Positions 58,254-64,000 of a stretch of DNA of 64,000 bases are shown here, piece after piece. The position numbers and the translations under genes are program-made. Position 1 is the stretch's first letter. Each line of letters starts with the position of its first letter. Source of the DNA: Heliocidaris erythrogramma (taxonomy: Eukaryota; Echinodermata; Echinoidea; Camarodonta; Echinometridae). Where the stretch lies: contig CM046858.1 of NCBI GenBank assembly GCA_025617745.1, positions 29,216,534-29,280,533 on the forward strand, in the 5' to 3' direction. A model generated the notes under the pieces. That model did not search any database, was not told where the DNA came from, and saw only the letters and a list, made by a program, of their open reading frames with translations.

Positions 58254-58725
58254 TTTCCTTTCTTTTCTTTCTCTCTCTCTTTCACTTTCTCTTTCATTTC
58301 TTTCATTCTCTTATTCTATCACCCTTTCTCTCGGCCTAGTTTTGTTTCCGTCTATTTTTCTCATTCCTCAGTCTCTCTGTTTCCTGCTGTCTCTGTTTCT
58401 CTACATCTCTTTGTTACTTTTATTCTCTTATTCTGTCCCTATGTCTCTCTCTCTCTCTCTTTCTATTTGTCATTTCAATGTCTTCCTCTCATTTATCTGT
58501 ATCTCTATTATCTCTCCCTATATGCACATGTCTGTCCCTGTCTTTCTTTCTCTTCCTCTGTTTATGTCTCTGTCAGTGTTTTCCCTTCCTGTCTATTACA
58601 ATGTCAATTTTTACATTATCAACCTCTATCTCTCTCACTATATGTTCTTCTCTTTGCCCTCCCTCTTTATCTCTGCCCTTGTCGTTCTCTCTATCTCTCT
58701 ACACCTCCCTCTTGTCTCTATGATA
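58254..58725. repeat. CT-rich low-complexity tract
   Basis: TCTCTCT and CTTTCTCT units with interspersed TGTCTCTATGTC words. The 209-codon Ser/Leu/Phe frame is a by-product. Confidence 0.85.
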
Positions 58726-58972
58726 AAAGGGTACATGATGAAGATTGTCATAGGGTTGGCAAGCCACATCCCTGCTATAGCCTGGAAGAATTTCCCTATG
58801 ATTTTTTTTAAAATCTAGTTTCTTTGAAATATCATACACATATTACTATATAAAATTTTGTAGCCTCAAAGGCTAAGCCTCACATAACTTGGGATTACAT
58901 CCATAGGTAAGGCACACTATATGGAAATATAAAGGAATCATACTCTCAAGGTACATGTAACTTGCAGGGAAC

Positions 58973-59568
58973 TGATCACATCTCTGTGTTCCTATATTTT
59001 TTTCTTGAAACCCTGACCAAGAAATACAAGAAGTGTTCAAAATTGCAGGGCAATCCTCCTCAAAGTATTCCATGTTTTATAGAATGCAGCACCCTAGCCA
59101 CTCTTATCCTTTGAAGTGAGAAAAGATCCTGAAGCCCCTGACAAGGTCAACATACCTCTATACTTCTAGCTCTGGTTCTGATGATGCTGTCTAAGTAATC
59201 ATGTCCCACCCTAAGCAATCAACATACAGGAACTCTTTATTCTAGAGAAGGATATGCATAAACCATGCCAGCTGCTCCTACCCTTGGAAGGAGGGCATAC
59301 ATGTACCATTCCAGCTGCTCCTACCCTTGGAAGAGGACATACAGGTACCAATCGAGCTGCTCCTATTACTTGAGATGGGCTAGCGAGATCCTGTTGCCTT
59401 AGACCACGTTGTCACACCTCTGTACTCCTAGACTTCTTCCTGACGATCCCGTCCAAGAAATCGTGTCCAACCTCTAGGCGGTCCTCGTCAAAATACTCTA
59501 TGTTCCAGAGGAGGATGTACCACCCAGCAACTTCTATCCTGTGAATTAGGTACTCCTAGACCAGATGG
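58973..59568 (-). pseudogene. Tandem decaying copies of the LRRK1-like terminal exon
   Basis: Three additional copies of the end of the neighbouring last exon lie downstream of its stop. Copy B (59412-59568) keeps an open 38-codon tail ending GIVRKKSRSTEV and its own TGA. It reads WNIEYFDEDRLEVGHDFL where the real exon reads WNMEHFDEDRLEVGHDFL. Its upstream part has a stop and a one-base deletion. Copy C (about 59143-59270) and copy D (about 58973-59120, with MEYFEED) are more decayed. Between C and B a shorter piece with CAGCTGCTCCTACCCTTGGA is itself repeated three times (59258-59390). The copies may lie in the 3' UTR. Confidence 0.8.
59236..59241 (-). terminator. Possible polyadenylation signal
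   Basis: AATAAA on the minus strand about 330 bases beyond the LRRK1-like stop codon. It is the first such hexamer I see downstream. It lies within a decayed exon copy, so use is only inferred. Confidence 0.3.
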
Positions 59569-60035
59569 TCACACCTCTGTACTCCTAGACTTCTTCCTGA
59601 CGATCCCGTCTAGGAAATCATGTCCCACTTCCAGGCGATCCTCATCAAAGTGCTCCATGTTCCAGAGGAGGATATACCAACCCAGCCGTTCTTGACCAGT
59701 GAAGCGGGACGGTGAGTTGCCATAGCCTCCCACAAGGTCATTGAACCCTTTCCCCAGGGTGACAAGGGTAGGGCGGCTGAAACGGAACCGATGGGCTGCT
59801 GCTGCCTCTGAATGGTGGTCAGGGATGATGGACGAGTCTGGAAGGTCAGGGGCCAGGAGGTGGTGATGGTGGAAGGGTGCAACGGGGATGACGAACTTGA
59901 CAGGACCCTCGTGGCAGGACAGAAGGATGGCTGGAGCCAGGGTAGACGCATCAAGGACAAGGAGATGTCCACAAGAGATCCCAATGTAGAGGTACTCACC
60001 GCTCAGGCACATGGAGTTCACCTGAGATCGGAAGG
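59569..60035 (-). CDS. LRRK1-like kinase, last coding exon (WD40 C-terminus)
   Basis: This exon supplies the final 154 residues and the TGA. On the minus strand it follows an acceptor CTTCCTCTTCAG and completes a phase-1 codon. Residues such as NSMCLSGEYLYIGISCGHLL, LDASTLAP, LVTLGKGFNDLVGGYG and GWYILLWNMEHF follow the order of the last WD40 blades of LRRK1 (elements of the type LYIGTTWG, TVGKGY, LLW.AEHW, from memory of the family). A His-rich loop (PFHHHHLL) and Ala run are insertions. The tail KKSRSTEV is basic. In LRRK proteins this propeller lies behind the ROC-COR and kinase domains and serves in interactions and regulation. An ARHGEF-type propeller is the main alternative; I judge it less likely. 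Confidence 0.75.
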
Positions 60036-60673
60036 CTGAAGAGGAAGAGATAAATTATGGACTGTGATATACATGTAGGGGATGTTATCAAAACACTAAA
60101 GGAGGTCCATTCAAAAATCATGGTTTAATTCTCAAAGGGCAGGGGGGGGGGATTCCACCCCCCTGGATGTTCGCGGCTATATGTTTGAGGATAATATTTT
60201 TTGCGCCGCGAGCTTTCATGACGTTACTGCTTTCAGTCTTACTTATCTTTTGAAACAATATTTATAAAATTTTGACCAACGGGTACGGCGCAGCGGTGCA
60301 CAGGCGCACAAAATGATAATTTCTCCATGTGTATTGTATTGTAATGTCCAGGAGCACATACAACATGAACCTGCTCCTTGGTAACAAGACAACAATGTAA
60401 ATACATGTAGCTATTACACAACACTCTCCAGAATAGTAATACATGTACTGTAAGTGGTTTGGTCGGTTACATTGTCACTGGTTGAGTGATGTATAAGAAA
60501 CAGTTATAGTCATTAATATTATTTATTGAAAATTGTAAATTTGCGGCCATAGTAATGCACTAAAATCAAATCACATCACTCAAGCACGTACACTGTAGCA
60601 TAGTGCCCCTTGCAACTCACTGAACCTTTGCCTTTTCAGTTTAAATAGAATTTAAATCTCTTCATGTACTTAC
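60036..60673 (-). other. Last intron of the LRRK1-like gene
   Basis: 638 bp between donor GTAAGT (60668-60673) and acceptor TTCCTCTTCAG. It contains a fragment of the piggyBac-like element family at 60138-60270. Confidence 0.75.
60138..60270. mobile_element. Truncated piggyBac-like MITE fragment
   Basis: A G run followed by ATTCCACCCCCCTGGATGTT, then CGCGGCTATATGTTTG, parallels ATTCCGCCCCCCCTCGACGTTTC and CGCGTAATATGTTTG at the left side of 57029-57788. It lacks the TTAA end. It lies in the last LRRK1-like intron. Confidence 0.55.
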
Positions 60674-60802
60674 CACTCATTGGTCGATGGCTCTGTCTGC
60701 CTCTAGGCTTGGGGTTGGATCGGCAAGTTGAGACTGTCGCCACAAAATCAATCCTGCCCTCTATAGCCCTTGTCTCTGTATTCCACTTGTACACTATAGG
60801 GC
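60674..60802 (-). CDS. LRRK1-like kinase, penultimate exon in window
   Basis: 129 bp, phase 1 to phase 1, bounded by acceptor TTTTTTTCCCAG and donor GTAAGT. It encodes 42 complete codons plus two split ones, starting GPIVYKWNTETRAIEGRIDF. This continues the WSYVQP of the preceding exon into a VYKW blade strand, as in the LRRK1 propeller. The following CRSNPKPRGRQSHRPMS is a basic linker, longer and less conserved. Both junctions restore the frame without a stop, the strongest evidence that this is a genuine exon. Confidence 0.75.
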
Positions 60803-61607
60803 CTGGGAAAAAAATTTGATTTGATTTGATAAGGTTAAATCAATTATATTTAACACTGCAACAAAAGCTGATACTGTATTGCATACATGTACAAAAAGTA
60901 AGTACATTATTTCATACAAAAAATGAAAATAGATAAAACAATAAATAAATAAAGTGAAATGTTGTTCCAAAATCATGATAAGATGACAATAGTTCATTGT
61001 TAAATATAATTTACAGAATGTAGTGATAATTTTTTTTTAAAGAAACGCACACACATGATGTTTTTAAGATGCCTAATACCATTATGTAATGTACGAAAAA
61101 AGAGCAAAGTAGATAAAATGCCTTGCTCAAGGTAGGGATACTGATTTTCCGTTTAAAAAAATGGCTTTCTGCGTTTCAGAATATCTGGAATTTGCTGGCT
61201 GTGTATGGCAATCTCGCCTTACTTCCCTCTCGGCCGCATGAGTATGCGCCTAGCTTGCATAATAGGGATTCGCTGCTCCTATTGTACCATGTTTTGTGTC
61301 ACAATATCCATTGGTCCAGCGAAACAAAATGGCAGCGCCCCGTCTCCAAAGAATCTGACTAATATTGCTAAGTATTCAGAGTTATTAACCATGATTTTAG
61401 GCCCGATATTTTTCACTGCATAACGAATCACAAAAATAAAGTAAGTTTTACGATTTTATTCTTGAAAAAAAACAAAAATTTTGAGGTGAAAGGGGTTTTC
61501 CGTGACTTTCCGTTCGAAATTGCATTTTTCGTTTCAAACGGTCATTTCCGTGAATTCTGTCCGTTTTTCGTGATCGCGGAAAATCAGTGTTCCAATCAAG
61601 GACATGT

Positions 61608-61681
61608 GCCGTGCCAGGGATCAAACCCAAGATCTTTGAATTTCCAGTCAAGCGTATTAAACCACTCGACTACAACACCAC
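61608..61681 (-). repeat. tRNA-Ser-like SINE head, second copy
   Basis: The minus strand shows GTAGTCGAGTGGTTTAA (A box), GACTGGAAATTC (anticodon arm) and GGGTTTGATCCCTGG (B box). It corresponds feature by feature to 17741-17811. Confidence 0.55.
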
Positions 61682-61739
61682 TACACGTATATATATTAGA
61701 TTCAAATCTTTATATTATAACCAAATCATGTAATATATT

Positions 61740-61820
61740 GTATTATTGTTTGTTGTAAAGCGCATAGAGAATCTATTATTTAGCGCTATATAAAAAAGAC
61801 TTTTTTATTATTATTATTAT
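61740..61820 (+). repeat. L2/SINE-type 3' tail
   Basis: GTAAAGCGCATAGAGAAT, TTAGCGCTATATAAAAAAG and a (TTA)n run at about 61803-61820 resemble, in the same orientation as the minus-strand element at 49967, the terminal UTR and tail of L2-like elements and their SINE partners. Confidence 0.55.
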
Positions 61821-62174
61821 GTATAGTGGTACTGTATTGGCTAATGCCAATACAGTGGATGGTTTATTAAAGGGCGAGTCAATTAGAATTACATTTCATG
61901 ATAATATCAAAGTATTGTGTCAATATTGCTAGAAATCGCATATACTTTTTATTAAAAAGATCTGTGTACTTCTCTAAGCTTCGTTGAAATTGCCTAAATC
62001 GCACGTTTATCAGCTAGTCTGTCACGCCCTCGAAAAATAGGGCCCAGTCACGTGCCTTGTCAGGTGACCTGTGACGTACCATCGGGAACGTCTAGCTAGC
62101 GGACGACGCTTGTCTGTGTATATCCAGTGCAGGGAATTTTGGATAGGCATGATAGGAGTGCATATCTCAAGAAA

Positions 62175-62595
62175 ATGCCGCGGAGATGTGTTGTTGCTGG
62201 GTGCAGCAAAGGCACCAGCGATGGTGTCAGTCTGCACACCTTTCCTAAAGGTGATGCAACTCGAAAAAAATTGGATTTCAAGGATCAAGCTGACGCGAGC
62301 TAGCTCAGTGGGATATCGGATGGCCCTTCCGCTCACAGTACTGTTTGCAGTGACCACTTCAGGGAGGAGGACTTCGATAGTCAGGCCTCAGGCCAGGGGC
62401 TGTATGACCAGCTAGGATTTGCGCCCAAGAATAAAATGCTGCGGCCGACAGCTATCCCTGTCATCAGACTGGGAACTGAGGGCTGTGGAACTGGAAGCCA
62501 AACACAGGGAGCTAAAAAAAACAAGAGTCGGTCTGCAGTTCTGAAGCTGGAGTCACTGGAGAAAAAGAGGGTAGGTCTACCGTACCGTACCGTAG
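62175..62595 (+). pseudogene. THAP-domain N-terminus, frameshifted
   Basis: The ATG at 62175 opens MPRRCVVAGCSKG, followed by VSLHTFPKG: the first zinc pair C-x4-C and the H-x-FP signature of THAP zinc fingers. Near an A run (about 62255) the reading must move to another frame to give NWISRIKLTRASS, with the conserved Trp. It returns near 62320 to the first frame for GPSAHSTVCSDHFREEDFD, the second zinc pair C-x2-H plus F. Without these shifts a TAG interrupts the domain. The frame then runs LGFAPKNKMLRPTAIPVI, a typical THAP end, and a Lys-rich segment until the nested MITE. Compensating shifts suggest a pseudogene or assembly error. THAP fingers bind DNA and form the N-terminus of several transposases. 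Confidence 0.8.
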
Positions 62596-62596
62596 A

Positions 62597-63173
62597 GCCC
62601 GGGGGGGGGGGGGGCACTCAACCTGTTTTTGGATGTGGGTGTGCCGCTGCCAATTTCAAAACAGGGGGCTAAGGAGCTAAATGGTTAATTGAGGAAGCTC
62701 ATTTTTGAGGGTCTAAGGAGAGAACGGGCTCATGGGCAGAGCTAATTTTAGCTGCTCGCGATCTCACTACTCTGACCACATACGGTGCATGAACTGAGTC
62801 AGCGGTCGCAGCGCTGTTTTTAACGCTGTACATGCCGCGCCACTGCACTGGCTCGATGTCGCATGCAGATTGATCTCGCTGAGCCGCCGCTAGCACTAGT
62901 AATACCGCGTTCAGTTAGGGGGCACTAGGTCGCCCAGCTCCCCGCTGCGCTGGCCTGGGAGGCTAGGGAGCGACCGTTCCCGGACAATGGGCTGTGCGCA
63001 TTGTTTTCTCATATTCTAGGGAGCGAGTCGGAAGCCAATCGAGGTGCGGTTAGTGAAAATCTGAAAATCGCATATCATGGGAGCGACCCGAGAAGGTTGA
63101 AAATGGGGGACGTCACAGCGGCACATACATGTGTGACATATATTATGTGAGTGCCCCCCCCCCCTCCCCCGGG
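62597..63173. mobile_element. Nested MITE with CCCGGGGG...GCACTCA ends
   Basis: CCCGGGGG, a G run and GCACTCA on the left mirror GTGAGTGCCCC, a C run and CCCCGGG on the right. The 577-bp element is inserted in the Kolobok-like element, just behind the THAP frame. It is CpG-rich inside and non-coding. Confidence 0.65.
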
Positions 63174-63805
63174 AGGCAGCTAGCTTGCAGCACACGATTT
63201 TGCTGTAATTGTTGTAATATATTTAGACTTTCATCCAGTCTTTCAGTGTACTTGGTTGTTATCATAAGCACGCACACAAAGATTCGCAAGGTACGGTCAG
63301 CAGTAAAGCGACCGTCCACACGTCTACTTGTCTGTAAAATATTACGTTTTTCCAAAACATAAACCTAATCCAAAAGAGGAATTATCATGGGTAAAGTGTT
63401 TGAAAAAATGCCAGACTTGTCATTTGACCTCTACTAAAATGTCTAAACAACCTATTCAAATCCTTTTGGGGGACTTAAAGATTGTCGAAATTGTATAATT
63501 AGTGATATGAAAATGGATAAATTATCATTCATTTACATTGCCAACATATTAGTCAACCTTAGTGGCTTCGCGGGGGACTTCCCGATGCTACGTCAAATCG
63601 CTCTAGCCAATCAGCTGTCAATTTTGGGGGGCGTTCCCAATTAGTGAGTTTTTTGACCAATTTCTTGTTACTGGGCAATTTTTTTTCTGTAAAAATGTCA
63701 GAATTGTGTCATTGGACCTATGTACTACATTTTTAGCCCCAATGTTGATTCTAATTGACTCGCCCTTTAAGGTTTGGGCACCAAACTTTACTGAGGGCAA
63801 CCTAC

Positions 63806-64000
63806 CTGGTTGTACGTAAGACCAGACATGTTGGAGACCCATCTGTTCCTGGATTGAAAGGTCATAGGTCACCATCTGAGTTACAGGAGCCAAGGAGAGA
63901 GGTTCTTCAAGATGGCAGAGGATGACTTGTTTGAGGGTCAAGTTGCCTGCATCTAGGATGGTGATGTATCCATCTGTCTGACCGCACCATAACTCATATG
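63806..64000 (-). CDS. LRRK1-like kinase, partial exon at window edge
   Basis: The exon continues off the right edge. From 63998 downward 64 codons are open, beginning YELWCGQTDGYITILDAGNL and ending QHVWSYVQP, and close with donor GTAGGT at 63800-63805, phase 1. ELWCG.TDGYI.ILDA is a WD40 blade of the type seen in LRRK propellers (short strands with a G-[YH]-I/L pattern, repeated in the last exon as LYIGISCGHLLVLDA). The kinase, ROC-COR and LRR regions should lie to the right, outside the window. The true exon start cannot be fixed. Confidence 0.72.

Larger units (their letters stand above)
61871..63766. mobile_element. Kolobok-like TTAA DNA transposon, non-autonomous
   Basis: AGGGCGAGTCAATTAGAAT at 61871-61889 is mirrored without a mismatch at 63748-63766, and TTAA lies outside both ends (61867-61870, 63767-63770). 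The 1.9-kb element contains a broken THAP-domain frame and a nested MITE. TTAA target sites together with a THAP domain are the combination known in Kolobok. piggyBac shares TTAA but has CCC ends and no THAP. No transposase catalytic region remains, so this copy depends on others or is dead. Confidence 0.8.
60803..63805 (-). other. Intron of the LRRK1-like gene
   Basis: 3003 bp. It holds a tRNA-Ser-like SINE head (61608-61681), a plus-strand retroposon tail (61740-61820) and the THAP-bearing TTAA element (61871-63766), which alone fills almost two thirds of it. The element ends only 40 bp from the donor. Confidence 0.75.

Noticed and set aside
58189-58818. 209-codon Ser/Leu-rich membrane-like ORF
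   Set aside because: Translation of a CT tract; the apparent hydrophobicity comes from TCT/CTC/TTC codons.
61871-63766. P-element or host THAP gene
   Set aside because: TTAA target sites and the perfect inverted ends fit a Kolobok-like transposon better than a P element (8-bp duplications), and the frame is broken.

Overview
The window is animal nuclear DNA. It is AT-rich and intron-rich, packed with microsatellites, long G/C homopolymers and decayed transposons, and has almost no conventional coding sequence. The mix of non-LTR retrotransposons, hAT-like MITEs whose ends read CAG(T/G)GGCGGATCCAG or CAGTGGCGTAGCCAG followed by poly-G, recurrent AGGCCTA and ACATGTA words, and an LRRK1-like ROCO kinase gene points to an echinoderm, most likely a sea urchin. 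That assignment is inference; no rRNA or mitochondrial marker is present.

The one convincing host gene is at the right end on the minus strand. Three exons (63806-64000 running off the window, 60674-60802, 59569-60035) splice in frame with canonical sites. They encode the last 262 residues of a protein whose WD40/beta-propeller pattern matches the C-terminus of LRRK1-type kinases. Its last exon has been duplicated in tandem downstream at least three times (58973-59568). The nearest copy still has an open 38-codon tail that differs from the real exon mostly at synonymous sites. The larger intron holds a 1.9-kb TTAA-flanked DNA transposon with perfect 19-bp inverted ends and a frameshifted THAP-domain reading frame (Kolobok-like). 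A second MITE is nested inside it.

Bases 1-30000 hold short tandem repeats, MITEs, SINE heads with tRNA-Ser-like ends, a foldback palindrome (27930-28203), a second TTAA-flanked element (20811-21713), and unassigned sequence. One 51-codon CpG-rich ORF (15000-15155) and one 115-codon ORF (6863-7210) are the only weak non-transposon gene candidates there.

Bases 30000-53000 are dominated by non-LTR retrotransposons. They comprise a broken RT copy (30310-31815), a longer 5'-truncated relative (34392-36765) sitting between G- and C-rich repeat arms, an L2-like 3' fragment fused to a GAT microsatellite (36925-38090), a minus-strand element with endonuclease and RT remnants (38825-42040) plus a detached copy of its RT core (42410-42955), and a nearly intact L2/CR1-like copy (49967-52570) with an open 804-codon frame.

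From 53000 to 59000 there are microsatellites, a TACTGTAAA-ended MITE and a piggyBac-like TTAA/CCC...GGG element (57029-57788). I see no operon, CRISPR array, rRNA or functional tRNA gene. The window looks like an ordinary repeat-rich invertebrate intergenic region next to the 3' end of a kinase gene. Nothing in it clearly forms a new biological system; the most unusual items are the duplicated terminal exon, the THAP-bearing TTAA element and the retroelement inside hairpin arms.
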